Shown here: positions 28,918 through 36,996 of the stretch, piece by piece
Numbering within the stretch: the stretch's first letter is position 1
How the letters are laid out: each line of letters opens with the position of its first letter
Origin: a virus
Reading direction: 5' to 3' (one strand)
Virus record (IMG/VR): IMGVR_UViG_3300046519_000088
Location: 1-40,797 of that record
Length of the DNA stretch: 40,797 nt
The notes under the pieces: model-generated
Told to the model about the DNA's origin: nothing
Databases searched by the model: none
What the model saw: the letters and a program-made list of their open reading frames with translations, nothing else
Made by a program: the position numbers and the translations under genes

Positions 28918-29693
28918 CCCCATGTCCCCGGCATTGGATTAGCGCTAGCCACTTCCCATTTCGAGGTTGCGACCGACCAAATGAATGTCCAGATCATCGA
29001 CTTGTTGATCAGGGTCGCTGCCCATAGCTCCGAAGACATCGCCGAATAGGCAGCATTCCATGTCAGCGTGCGGGACGTTCCGTTGTCTCTGATGCGGATA
29101 CGAAGCTGCTGGCCGTCTACAGGCGTTCCCGTAGGCGCATTGATCGTGAGGTTGGCAGCAAGGGCAGAAACAGCATGAACATCCGTGGTGTCGGAGTTTG
29201 GCGTAATCGAAGAGGCGCTGGCCACCGTCGTGATACGCGGATTGATGCGAACATTCGAGAATGTCTGCGCGTTGGTGAACGTGACAGTGCCATTGAACGT
29301 TACCGTGTCCGAGAACGTCGATGCTCCGATAAAGAGCGACGTTGTCTGCACTGAAAGACTGCTGGAAAGATTCACCGGGCCCGAAAACGTTGCCGTGCCG
29401 GTAAACGTAGGGCTGGCGATATTTGCCTTCTCGCTATCCAGTTCTGCGAACGCGTCCTGCGCATTGGTGGCTGAAATCCCACCGACAGGCGTAACCGTGA
29501 CATTCGTGGCCGGAATGGTCGTAAATGCCGTAAACGCCTGAATGACCTTCAGAGGCGTCATATACTTGGTGTCGTTCGTACCTGCCGTAGCGTCCGCAGT
29601 CGTCGCCCTGATACCATCAGCATCAGTTGTCGTCTGCATCGTGCCACGCATGGCCGGCGTGAAGTCGACTGTAACAGAGGTATCAATTGTCAT
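28914..29693 (-). CDS. Repetitive beta fibre/decoration protein (259 aa)
   Basis: The middle carries beta-repeat turns (ASPTFTGTATFSGPVNLSSS, FSDTVTFNGTVTFTNAQTFS) like the P-x-F-T-G-x-V/A-x-F shaft repeats of phage fibres. The C-terminus from residue 180 is a beta domain with Trp-rich strands (LTINAPTGTPVDGQQLRIRI, then TWNAAYSAM), common in phage surface proteins. Placement in the head cluster suggests a capsid-attached fibre; a tail fibre is also possible. ATG 29693 overlaps the upstream stop (ATGA). Confidence 0.72.
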   Translation of the reverse strand: MTIDTSVTVDFTPAMRGTMQTTTDADGIRATTADATAGTNDTKYMTPLKVIQAFTAFTTIPATNVTVTPVGGISATNAQDAFAELDSEKANIASPTFTGTATFSGPVNLSSSLSVQTTSLFIGASTFSDTVTFNGTVTFTNAQTFSNVRINPRITTVASASSITPNSDTTDVHAVSALAANLTINAPTGTPVDGQQLRIRIRDNGTSRTLTWNAAYSAMSSELWAATLINKSMIWTFIWSVATSKWEVASANPMPGTWG

Positions 29694-29836
29694 GGAACGA
29701 TCACTTGCTCTGCCGATTGGCCGGTAAAGGTGACGTAAAGGCCGTTGTAGAGAACGCAGAAATCGCCATGGAACGACACAAGAAGAGGCTGAGCGATACC
29801 TAGCTTGCCTGGATATGCTATCCGAACGTCAATCAT
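29690..29836 (-). CDS. Very small virion-region protein (48 aa)
   Basis: ATG 29836 overlaps the stop of the preceding small gene and its own stop overlaps the next start (ATGA both sides). The sequence (MIDVRIAYPGKLGIAQPLLV, then SFHGDFCVLYNGLYVTFTGQ) is beta-like and well formed. It is below common ORF-calling limits, but coupling on both sides argues strongly that it is translated. The function is unknown. Confidence 0.6.
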   Translation of the reverse strand: MIDVRIAYPGKLGIAQPLLVSFHGDFCVLYNGLYVTFTGQSAEQVIVP

Positions 29837-29997
29837 TTCTTCTTGCTCCTCATGGCGTGAACAAGCTTCTTCTTGTGCTCATCTGCCTGGACAAATTCCT
29901 TGGCCACCGACACGGCAATGCCGACCTTCTTGGCGAAGGAAGGATTGTGGCTAGCTGCCAACATGAAACGGCGTTGCTTGGCGCTTGAGGACGGCAT
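29833..29997 (-). CDS. Small basic protein (54 aa)
   Basis: MPSSSAKQRRFMLAASHNPS followed by FAKKVGIAVSVAKEFVQADE and a Lys-rich tail matches the short S-x-x-Q-R-R-x-M-x-A-A-x-x-x-P-x-x-A-K-K-x-G-I-P/A family often seen in phage head clusters as unnamed proteins. It lies between the 196-aa structural gene (2 bp gap) and the 48-aa gene (ATGA). It probably binds DNA or an acidic protein surface. The function is unknown. Confidence 0.68.
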   Translation of the reverse strand: MPSSSAKQRRFMLAASHNPSFAKKVGIAVSVAKEFVQADEHKKKLVHAMRSKKK

Positions 29998-29999
29998 CT

Positions 30000-30590
30000 C
30001 TAGCTTAGTCTTTCCTCAAACCGAGCTTTGAAAACCCCGGTAGCAGCCACGATCGCGTTCAGCCTGAAGTAATACGTGCCAGCGCCTACGCCACGTTCAT
30101 CACCGGGAACGGCACCAACGCTTGCAGCGAAATTGGAGTTATCCGCCGTCTTCTCCCAAAGCAGATCAAGGATAGTGCCACCTGTATGCGTCCCGCCTGC
30201 CGTGAGCACCGTTGTCGACGTGTAGATTGGCGTAGGGCGTTCCGACATCGTATTGCGCGGAAATAGAGGCAGCGTTTCAGAGAACGTTCCACCCTCCGTC
30301 CCGCCAGTGACAGTGGAAAGTTTAATCTCTCCACTCGTCAGAAACAGTTCAAGGCCATAGAGAATTATGTTCTTCGTCGTTACGGCCTTGATGACATAGG
30401 TAGCAGCAAGGGCAATATTCAGCTCTTTGAATGTGCGAAACTGCCTGCCATCGAAGAATGACGGCTCCCCTACATCAACGCGGATACGTGGGTTTGTGCC
30501 CGTAATTCCACCGCCTGAGATGAGAATATCGCTTGGGTTGACCGTTCCACCGACAACGACGACGGGAGCGCCAAGGCCATTAGCTGCCAT
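30000..30590 (-). CDS. Beta-rich structural protein next to the portal (196 aa)
   Basis: An ordered, mostly beta protein (RQFRTFKELNIALAATYVIK, TTKNIILYGLELFLTSGEIK, then the RGVGAGTYYFRLNAIVAATG end). It starts 11 bp inside the portal stop. Proteins in this spot in related podoviruses are virion components of unknown role, perhaps surface decoration. No catalytic motif is seen. I do not recognise a named family. Confidence 0.62.
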   Translation of the reverse strand: MAANGLGAPVVVVGGTVNPSDILISGGGITGTNPRIRVDVGEPSFFDGRQFRTFKELNIALAATYVIKAVTTKNIILYGLELFLTSGEIKLSTVTGGTEGGTFSETLPLFPRNTMSERPTPIYTSTTVLTAGGTHTGGTILDLLWEKTADNSNFAASVGAVPGDERGVGAGTYYFRLNAIVAATGVFKARFEERLS

Positions 30591-32880
30591 TCTTGCCTCC
30601 CAAGCCGGTCTCTTTCACCTTCGCGGCGCGCTCGTTAAGCTCTGCCTTCTGCCCAGCTTCGTTGCTCTTGAGGATGGAAGCCTGAACCTGTCCGGCGTTC
30701 GTCAGGCGCTTGTTCTCGATATCGAGGGCGCCCTTCTGAAGATCCTGATTATGCTTCTGCGTCTCCTGGGCGGACTTGACGACGAGATTGTTGATTTCCG
30801 TCTGGTACTTGTTGGCGATCTGCTGGCGTTCGAATTCAGCCGTTTCCTGCTTCTGTCGGATTTCCGTCTGCGTCACAGCGGCCTTGTCCCGCATGTCTTG
30901 CTCATGAGCCTGTTGTTTGCGAGCGTCATCCTGCGCCTTGAGCTGCATTTCCTGCTGCTTGGCCTGCGCCTCGGCCTGAGCCTTGATCGCTTCAGGATTG
31001 GGCTGCTCCTGCTGATTGACCTGCTGCGACATGGAATCAACGGCTTCGTCGATCTTGCCTTCGAGTTCACGCCCTGCCCTGAACGGAGCAATGGCGAACT
31101 TGAGGATGTCACCGAAGATTGGCGCAAGCTGCGGCATCTGTTGAACAACCGGGCCAAACTGCTGGAGCGTTCCACCAAGCGCCGTCAAGAACTCGGTTCG
31201 CGCCTGCTTCTCCGCCATCTCATCAACAGCAATCGTCGAATCCGTCTCGATCTCCAGAACGAAGCAGCGCGTCTTGTTGTCTCGCAGGAACTTCATCACC
31301 TGCTCAATGGTAGGCGTAGCCTCCAGCTTGGCAACCTGTTGTGCCGCCTGCTGGCCGATCTGCTGGATCTGCCCTTGAGCCTGCTGAAGAACCTGCTGTG
31401 CTTGCTCCGGGTTCTGCTGAGCCTGCGCCATCATCTGTGGGTTCGATGTGGCCTGCTGAATCTGTTGGTTTAGAGCGTCGACCTGCTGATTGGCTTGCGC
31501 TTGAACCTGATTGACCTGCTTCCTGATATCGGCATCAGTCGGGATTTCCATCTGCGACATGGCAAGGAGAGTGTCCTTGGAGAACTCCTCCGCCATGATT
31601 TCAGCGGCGATGCGGACGATATCGCGGGCAATGCGGACCAACTCGGCCTGCTTGTCTCGAATGCGGACGGAACCGAATTGGGCTTTTAGCTCCTGAGCCC
31701 CCTTGGTTTCATTAGGATCTGTCGAGCCACGCTGAATGTCGGAGATACCGACGATCTGGTAGACGTTGTTGATGACCTCGTTACGAAGCTGGATGACGCC
31801 CTGGATCGTCTGGGCTACGACTTCGATCGGCAGCCATATGATCTTGTCGCCACCATTGCCGAATGCCGCCCAGTTCGAGATGGGCACCATGATCTGCTCA
31901 TCGTTAACCGCGTTGAGAGCAGCCTCGACAGCATCGCCAATCTCCCCCCCGGCAGGATAGAAGCCCTTGACCTTCAGGGAATCCGCTAGCGCATGGATGC
32001 GGTTTGTAAGCTGGTTGATTTCCTCAAGCTGATCCTTGTACAGCAGGTAATCTGGAACCGGGATCATGCTGTTGCGCTGAAGCGTACCAAACGCAGGCTT
32101 GGGGCACGGGAAGAAGCCTTCCAGATCAAGGTAGGGCTCGGATTCGTCCAGAGTGACCGGAACGCCCTCAGTGACCCAGACTACCTTTTCCTTGCTCTTG
32201 CACCACAGCTCCCAGACAGGTACTTTCTGCTGACGTGTAGCGCCTCCATCCCGCTTATCTTTATTGTCGACCTGAAGCGCAGCGCTGAGATAGGCATCAC
32301 CAGAGAATTCCTGAAAGCGGTCCTTCATCTCCTCAAGCGTCATCCAGCAGCGGCGGGAAACCCAATCGTTCTCTGCCCATTCACGGCATGGCTGCATGAG
32401 AAAGTCGCGGCGGTTCACATGCTCGATGCAGACGCGCTCTGAGTATTGACCACGCTTGCGGCTGTCATACCGAATCCATGCTGCACCACGGGCAATGATA
32501 GACAGATCATCGCGGATCTCTCGCATCACTCCGTCAATGTCAGTCAGGTCGAAGCTTGTGACGCTCGCGCGTTCAAGAAGCTCTGACGATACGCGATAGA
32601 GCGGGCGGCGGTCCTTAAAGCGTGGCGTGACGACTGGGATAGGAGGGCGAGCGTAGATAGACGGGTTGATAACCTGAATATTTGCCCAGAAGATCTGATA
32701 TTCACGGTCTCTAGCCACAGATGCAAGCCGCGTCAGATCGGCATAAAGCTTCTCAATACCATCGCAATATGCGTTGTAATCACGCCAGACAGCCTCGGCC
32801 TCGTCAATCATGGTGAGCCATACTTGGCTCTCGCCTGTTACGGGCGTGTATTCTGGAGGATCAATGATGTCTGGATTCAC
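30580..32880 (-). CDS. P22-type portal protein (766 aa)
   Basis: The N-terminal 450 residues follow the P22 portal pattern: an early helical wing (WRDYNAYCDGIEKLYADLTR), the REYQIFWANIQVINPSIYAR segment, strands around residue 150-260, a central helix near PDYLLYKDQLEEINQLTNRI, and SDIQRGSTDPNETKGAQELK before the long stem helix. Residues about 450-760 are Gln-rich coiled coil, longer than in most portals and comparable to the P22 barrel. Total length is close to P22 gp1 (725). It forms the dodecameric DNA gate. ATG 32880 overlaps the TerL stop. Confidence 0.88.
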   Translation of the reverse strand: MNPDIIDPPEYTPVTGESQVWLTMIDEAEAVWRDYNAYCDGIEKLYADLTRLASVARDREYQIFWANIQVINPSIYARPPIPVVTPRFKDRRPLYRVSSELLERASVTSFDLTDIDGVMREIRDDLSIIARGAAWIRYDSRKRGQYSERVCIEHVNRRDFLMQPCREWAENDWVSRRCWMTLEEMKDRFQEFSGDAYLSAALQVDNKDKRDGGATRQQKVPVWELWCKSKEKVVWVTEGVPVTLDESEPYLDLEGFFPCPKPAFGTLQRNSMIPVPDYLLYKDQLEEINQLTNRIHALADSLKVKGFYPAGGEIGDAVEAALNAVNDEQIMVPISNWAAFGNGGDKIIWLPIEVVAQTIQGVIQLRNEVINNVYQIVGISDIQRGSTDPNETKGAQELKAQFGSVRIRDKQAELVRIARDIVRIAAEIMAEEFSKDTLLAMSQMEIPTDADIRKQVNQVQAQANQQVDALNQQIQQATSNPQMMAQAQQNPEQAQQVLQQAQGQIQQIGQQAAQQVAKLEATPTIEQVMKFLRDNKTRCFVLEIETDSTIAVDEMAEKQARTEFLTALGGTLQQFGPVVQQMPQLAPIFGDILKFAIAPFRAGRELEGKIDEAVDSMSQQVNQQEQPNPEAIKAQAEAQAKQQEMQLKAQDDARKQQAHEQDMRDKAAVTQTEIRQKQETAEFERQQIANKYQTEINNLVVKSAQETQKHNQDLQKGALDIENKRLTNAGQVQASILKSNEAGQKAELNERAAKVKETGLGGKNGS

Positions 32881-34250
32881 TTGATGAGAATCCTTCCGCG
32901 TGATGGCTGTTGAACTGGAGGTGGACGGAACATACCGGGAGGCGGCTCTTCAATCGTCCTGTCTGGCATTTCAGGGATGACGCGCCACGAAAGGGCGAGA
33001 TATCGGAAGGCATCGGCCAAGTGCGATGACCAGTCATGGACTTCCGACAGCTTGAAAGCCTTCTTGTCGTCATCCCATTCGCGGCGATACTGCTCCAGAG
33101 CGGATATACCCTGGTCCTCGGTCCTCGGGTGAAATACGCATCTGGCGAGCGTCTGGCGCGCGGCATTGATACCGTCCATCTTCGTTGCATTGACGCAAAG
33201 CTGGGGGTTGAGTCCGAATTCCTTCATGGTCTCAACGCGAGTTCTGCCAGAGCCCCATTCTTTGATCTTTGCATCGTGCGGGACGAAATCGATGCCCGAT
33301 TTCCACCCATGCTCTGCGTTGCGCTTATGCACCACCTCGGCGTAGTGATCCAAGCCCACGCCTGACTGGCTGTAGCAATCGAGGATGAAGACCTGCGTGC
33401 CGACAACCTGAAACCACCAGATTGACGTATCGTCCTTGACACCGATGTCCCAAGCCCGATGAACCGGCCGTCCTTCAATGGGGTCGATCGGCGTTATCCG
33501 GCCTTCCCTGCGGACTGCGACCATCTCTCGGGCATAGAAGGCACCGAGAATGGCGGCATTGAACGAGCAGAGATATTCTTGATCGAACTGCGCTTGCCCA
33601 ATGTCCTCGCCGTAGAGAGCGATATATTCGGCCAGCGACTCTTCAATCTGGGCAGGCGATAAAGCGCCCGTATCATGGATGTTGGAGACTTCAGCGAACC
33701 AGCGGCCGCCGCTATCCATATTCGCCTTTGCCATCTGGTACATGGCATGCGCATGGTTGCGACCGCGAGGCGTGGTGATGAACATCGCCCAGCCGTTGTT
33801 TTCCTCCAGCATCGGGCGGTGATAGGCCCACGCGCTCGGATTGGCCAAAGCCCATTCCGAATAGGTGATGCCCGCCACACCAGCCCCCACCGTGGCGTCA
33901 TACCGATCGGAACCGATCATCTGCCAAGTAGAGCCGCACTTGAGGCGGATGAACATTTCCTGGTCGTTGACGCTGTCGCAGATCTCGGGCGGAAAGGCTT
34001 CGAACAGGCGGCGCTTGCCAGTGTGAGCATTCACCGCAGTCCAGAGCGCCTTCCTCGCCTGTCCGTACTCTGGGAGGCAGTGCCAGTATGAGCCGATGCG
34101 GCGATGCGCTAGCTCGCATGTGACGCCCAGGGCTATTTCATCCTTGCCCCAGCGGCGATGAGCAATCTCAATGGCTCTCGCTGCCGCTGTAGTCGTCATG
34201 TAACGGTGCAAAGGCTGCTGATGCGGCCTTATGCGGCGCTCAATCTCCAC
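32877..34250 (-). CDS. terL: Terminase large subunit (457 aa)
   Basis: ATPase: Walker A-like HRRWGKDE (Lys36; deviant, lacking the second Gly and Ser/Thr of the classic loop), Walker B GITYSEWA (Glu132) and coupling motif FITTPRG (158-164). Nuclease of RNase-H fold: Asp268 in RAWDIGVKDDTS, Asp326 in FVPHDAK, and Asp in HLADAFRY near the end. The N-terminus IRPHQQPLHRY matches terminase starts, which supports the GTG at 34250 rather than the ATG 17 codons on. It packages DNA into procapsids, probably by headful as in other P22-like phages, though no pac site is seen. Confidence 0.92.
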   Translation of the reverse strand: MEIERRIRPHQQPLHRYMTTTAAARAIEIAHRRWGKDEIALGVTCELAHRRIGSYWHCLPEYGQARKALWTAVNAHTGKRRLFEAFPPEICDSVNDQEMFIRLKCGSTWQMIGSDRYDATVGAGVAGITYSEWALANPSAWAYHRPMLEENNGWAMFITTPRGRNHAHAMYQMAKANMDSGGRWFAEVSNIHDTGALSPAQIEESLAEYIALYGEDIGQAQFDQEYLCSFNAAILGAFYAREMVAVRREGRITPIDPIEGRPVHRAWDIGVKDDTSIWWFQVVGTQVFILDCYSQSGVGLDHYAEVVHKRNAEHGWKSGIDFVPHDAKIKEWGSGRTRVETMKEFGLNPQLCVNATKMDGINAARQTLARCVFHPRTEDQGISALEQYRREWDDDKKAFKLSEVHDWSSHLADAFRYLALSWRVIPEMPDRTIEEPPPGMFRPPPVQQPSRGRILIK

Positions 34251-34518
34251 GGTTCTCGTAGACGGTTTTGAACACTACGCCGATTGGTCCTCCGTCTTCG
34301 TCGCCTTGTAGCGTGACGGTAGAAAGGTCTGGCAATGACTTTCGGAGAAGCACTTCGATCGAACGCAGCTTGTTCGCATCAAGCTCCACCACGTTCCCTG
34401 CATCGTCCTTCTCGCCTAAGGCAAAGCACTGCAAGCGTTTTACGAGCTGGGTGGTCTTGATGGCCTCCCTGGTTTGGTCCTGCTGTCTCTTATTGGGCTT
34501 TGATGTTCTCGCTGCCAT
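34240..34518 (-). CDS. terS: Terminase small subunit (92 aa)
   Basis: A helical protein with an N-terminal basic start (RTSKPNKRQQDQTREAIKTT) and the segment LRSIEVLLRKSLPDLSTVTL, which is typical of small terminases of alphaproteobacterial podoviruses. It overlaps the large-subunit start by 11 bp, the usual partner arrangement. It should bind the packaging site and recruit TerL. It is shorter than the P22 type (162 aa). Confidence 0.78.
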   Translation of the reverse strand: MAARTSKPNKRQQDQTREAIKTTQLVKRLQCFALGEKDDAGNVVELDANKLRSIEVLLRKSLPDLSTVTLQGDEDGGPIGVVFKTVYENRGD

Positions 34519-34786
34519 GGTTTACCTGCCTGTCTGAGAGGCCAATTCAATTTTGAGTTGGTATACAGCCCGGATAATGGGACACTTCCTTGCGGGCAAT
34601 ACATCCTGCTAGGTTGTATTTCAGACCCATCCAAGAAGAGTTGAGATGATGATAGCCGCAGCGAATATGATGGTGAGGATGATGATTGGGCGAAGCGTGG
34701 GGCTCATGGCTTGCTCCTCTCATGCTTGGCGCTTAACATGACGATGCCGACGTGTTTGAATTGTCGGATTTCGTTAACATGATGGC
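34519..34786. other. Leader between the homing-type nuclease and terminase
   Basis: Contains the 28-aa membrane peptide gene (34621-34707) and otherwise only weak frames. An 11-codon frame ends at that peptide's ATG (overlap) and a 27-codon frame lies at about 34547-34630. No promoter or terminator is convincing. The nuclease gene upstream breaks the tight packing of the late operon here. Confidence 0.5.
34621..34707 (-). CDS. 28-residue membrane peptide before the terminase
   Basis: ATG 34707 is preceded by GAGAGGAG at ideal spacing. The product is almost a single membrane helix (MSPTLRPIIILTIIFAAAII, ending in a Trp). Strong translation signals and clean hydrophobicity support it despite its size. 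It could be a small pinholin-like or regulatory peptide, but it lies far from the lysis genes. Function unknown. Confidence 0.5.
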   Translation of the reverse strand: MSPTLRPIIILTIIFAAAIIISTLLGWV

Positions 34787-35287
34787 TTATGCCCTGACAC
34801 ACTCCGGCTTGCCTTCGACCATATGGCGGCGGGCATCCTTAGCGTTGTTCGAGCGGTCACCCCAATATAAATGCTTTGGAGTGACGCAGCCCAAATGCCC
34901 GTTCCCACACTTGTGGAGGGCCATCATGTTGGGCTCTGGCGGTAGCTTATTGACCTTCAAGCACATGGCGCGGTGGGCTTCCATCTTCTTGAAATTGAAG
35001 ACCAGGGAGCCTCGCGGGCTGGCGGCGGTGGAGAACGGGAAAACGATACACTCGTCTCCCTCATAGGCCGAGAATATCTTTATCCACGCGGCTCCGGCCC
35101 CGTCTCTAGCCCTGCTAGGCACTATCGAACGCCGCTTCAAGCGAACAATGTTCTGATGCTTACCTGTTAGGTTCTCAAAGGGGTCTAGGACTTCCGCCAC
35201 AAACCGTTCAGCGGCGTCCATGAGAAACTGATCAGGGTTTGATGTCCCGCAATACCTACGGGCCATCGAGAATTGTGGCCGGGTCAT
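34787..35287 (-). CDS. HNH homing-type endonuclease near the terminase (166 aa)
   Basis: The C-terminal part has the HNH homing pattern ALHKCGNGHLGCVTPKHLYW and DRSNNAKDARRH. The N-terminal part includes MTRPQFSMARRYCGTSNPDQ. The open frame runs up to GTG 35371, but that would add a hydrophobic, unlikely leader, so I favour ATG 35287; ATG 35263 is also possible. Shares its core with the gene at 20781-21413. HNH proteins beside terminase genes can also take part in packaging (HK97 gp74), so a role beyond homing is possible. Confidence 0.75.
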   Translation of the reverse strand: MTRPQFSMARRYCGTSNPDQFLMDAAERFVAEVLDPFENLTGKHQNIVRLKRRSIVPSRARDGAGAAWIKIFSAYEGDECIVFPFSTAASPRGSLVFNFKKMEAHRAMCLKVNKLPPEPNMMALHKCGNGHLGCVTPKHLYWGDRSNNAKDARRHMVEGKPECVRA

Positions 35288-35378
35288 TTGGGCATAGCTC
35301 TTCTTAAAATGGGAGCCGTGAAACTCTCCCGTGGGCCCGGCGATTCCCGCTAACAGCACAACCCAAATCACTGGCCGA

Positions 35379-35408
35379 ATTATTAACTGAGTTGCAGTTA
35401 ATAATCAA
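35379..35408 (-). promoter_or_regulatory. Candidate late promoter covered by a perfect 11-bp dyad
   Basis: ATTATTAACTG (35379-35389) and CAGTTAATAAT (35395-35405) form a perfect inverted repeat with a 5-bp centre. On the leftward strand TTGATT (35408-35403), a 17-bp spacer and TAATAA (35385-35380) form a plausible promoter fully covered by the dyad. No T-tract follows, so it is more like an operator-promoter than a terminator. It precedes the nuclease, terminase and head genes. Confidence 0.55.
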
Positions 35409-35422
35409 TGGTTACAAGCAAT

Positions 35423-35704
35423 CTATTTATGCCATTGAACTTTGATGTCCGTACGAAGAAATGGCACGATATGGAACCCATCGTCTTTCAGAATCCATAT
35501 ATTCCCGTCGTTCTCCACCAAGAGCTTGCCATCAAACTCACCAAGAACCTTTATCCCACTTACTGTAGTAATAACTCCTTGCTCTTGAGCTGATGCCCAT
35601 TGCCTTGCGTTATAGACGGGTTTCGAAACTGGCATTCGTTTATTCTCCTTGTATATAGGGATTTTGTGGCCATCTAAATCGTATTCACCTGTTTTCCAGA
35701 ACAT
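35423..35704 (-). CDS. Unknown protein downstream of the NusG-like gene (93 aa)
   Basis: A small protein with an aromatic N-terminus (MFWKTGEYDLDGHKIPIYKE) and a beta-hairpin domain (VLGEFDGKLLVENDGNIWIL). It starts at ATG 35704, one base over the preceding TGA, with AAGG at 7-nt spacing; GTG 35707 is an alternative. It is the last gene before the candidate late promoter. The function is unknown. Pairing with the NusG-like protein by position suggests transcription control, which is not shown by the sequence. Confidence 0.62.
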   Translation of the reverse strand: MFWKTGEYDLDGHKIPIYKENKRMPVSKPVYNARQWASAQEQGVITTVSGIKVLGEFDGKLLVENDGNIWILKDDGFHIVPFLRTDIKVQWHK

Positions 35705-36309
35705 CACGCCACCTTATCCACAAATGCCAACGATAGCTCTGCATTCACCATGCCGTTAAGCGTTTCGACTACCGCTTTTACCGTCTGTCTTCCGGTAGCG
35801 TCCACTACCCTCCCCTTCATGCCGCCAAGGAGGACGTGCGTGCGGTCGATGACGATCGGCGTTCCTGCCGGATACATCTGACGGGCGCGTCTCTGCGGGA
35901 TATGCTGAAGACGGTCTGCCTGTTCCTTCTCTCGCTGGCGGCGCATGGCCTTCTGCCTCTCGTATTCTGAGAGGATGACGGCCTCGGCATCGCGAACGGC
36001 ATCTATGACCGTTGGCATGATCGGCATGGGGGTTCCCCTCACACCGAGGACACCGGCCACGAAATCGCATTGGTTGAGCCGTAGCCAGTCGCCCACATCG
36101 CAGACGAAGGCATATCCAGGGATGAGCGGGTATTGCTTGTCGATCGGACGTTTCGTTCTGTGGTGGATGATTTCACGGCGTTCTATAGGCATGTAGTGTT
36201 CGAAGCCCTCCTGCCTAAGAGAGAATTCAATGTTGGTAACGCGTGGGTCCTGCTTGGCAGGGCGTTGCGCCTGTGGTTTCAAACGGATGCAGAACCATTT
36301 TGCCGCCAT
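35704..36309 (-). CDS. NusG-like transcription antitermination protein (201 aa)
   Basis: The N-terminal NGN domain is clear: KWFCIRLKPQAQR, the IEFSLRQEGFEHYMPIERRE strand-helix, YPLIPGYAFVCDVGDW (the GYAFV core that faces RNA polymerase), then QCDFVAGVLGVRGTPMPI. A basic Gln/Arg linker (residues 115-145) leads to a KOW-type domain (IVIDRTHVLLGGMKGRVVDA). It is a phage paralogue of NusG/RfaH, expected to ride on RNA polymerase and prevent termination. It sits just upstream of the late genes, and an operon-internal terminator lies further upstream. Coupled to neighbours on both sides. Confidence 0.88.
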   Translation of the reverse strand: MAAKWFCIRLKPQAQRPAKQDPRVTNIEFSLRQEGFEHYMPIERREIIHHRTKRPIDKQYPLIPGYAFVCDVGDWLRLNQCDFVAGVLGVRGTPMPIMPTVIDAVRDAEAVILSEYERQKAMRRQREKEQADRLQHIPQRRARQMYPAGTPIVIDRTHVLLGGMKGRVVDATGRQTVKAVVETLNGMVNAELSLAFVDKVA

Positions 36310-36324
36310 GGTGCTTGTTCCTCG

Positions 36325-36996
36325 TTAGTAGATGATGCTGTGTATCTCTGCCAGACGGGCCACCGCGTATGGGCTTGGCGCCAGCTTCCGTCTCCGTGTC
36401 ACGTGCTTGCGCTGCTTGCGCTGCATCCACTCTGCCGCCTGTTTATCGTCGCTGGTCATGGATTCGATCTTGCGAATGGCGTGAAGCACCGTGGTATGAT
36501 CGCGTCCACCGAACATCCGCCCGATAGCCGGATATGACAGGTCTTTGCGCTGCCTGTGGATTTCGTACATGCAGAGCTGGCGCGGATAGACTATGTTGCT
36601 TGTCCGATGCTTCCCTTTCAGGTCTTCCCATGTGACACCGGGGAAGTTTTCGAGCACTTCAGCAATTATGTGTTTTGTCAGCCGCCTGGGCATGTATTCC
36701 ATCTCGTAGAGATCTGCTTTCTGAACCTTCAAGGCGGCGCGGAGGGCGACATTCTCATGCGCAAGGTCTGCCACCTGTCGCTCTATAGCTTCGTGCCAAA
36801 CCTTGACGTGCCAGTCGAAATAGAGATCAACGACAGCCCAGAGGGGCAAAGGAGCAAGGACGATAGGCTCAGGAGCCGGTTCTGGCTTCTTCACTACCGT
36901 ATGCGTGATGACGCGAGCCTTCGCGGTCTGAACGCCGAATAGACGCTTTCTCACGTCCTTGTAGTGGATCGCTAATTCAGCGGCGTGCATGTTCAT
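36325..36996 (-). CDS. DnaA domain-IV-like replication protein (223 aa)
   Basis: The C-terminal ~80 residues match the DnaA DNA-binding domain: SNIVYPRQLCMYEIHRQRKD, LSYPAIGRMFGGRDHTTVLH, AIRKIESM. The GGRDHTTVLHA signature is the DnaA box recognition helix. The N-terminal ~130 residues are helical, and there is no AAA+ ATPase. It could be the phage origin-binding initiator or a competitor that titrates host DnaA boxes. ATG 36996 overlaps the previous stop (ATGA). A perfect DnaA box (TTATCCACA) occurs at 35714-35722 in the neighbouring gene. Confidence 0.85.
   Translation of the reverse strand: MNMHAAELAIHYKDVRKRLFGVQTAKARVITHTVVKKPEPAPEPIVLAPLPLWAVVDLYFDWHVKVWHEAIERQVADLAHENVALRAALKVQKADLYEMEYMPRRLTKHIIAEVLENFPGVTWEDLKGKHRTSNIVYPRQLCMYEIHRQRKDLSYPAIGRMFGGRDHTTVLHAIRKIESMTSDDKQAAEWMQRKQRKHVTRRRKLAPSPYAVARLAEIHSIIY

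Noticed and set aside
34440-34634. Leftward 64-codon frame before the terminase
   Set aside because: Overlaps TerS in another frame, has shadow-like composition and no ribosome binding site.
35714-35722. Perfect DnaA box as a replication origin
   Set aside because: A single box inside a coding region with no cluster, AT-rich element or iterons is not enough to call an origin. I mention it only with the DnaA-like protein.
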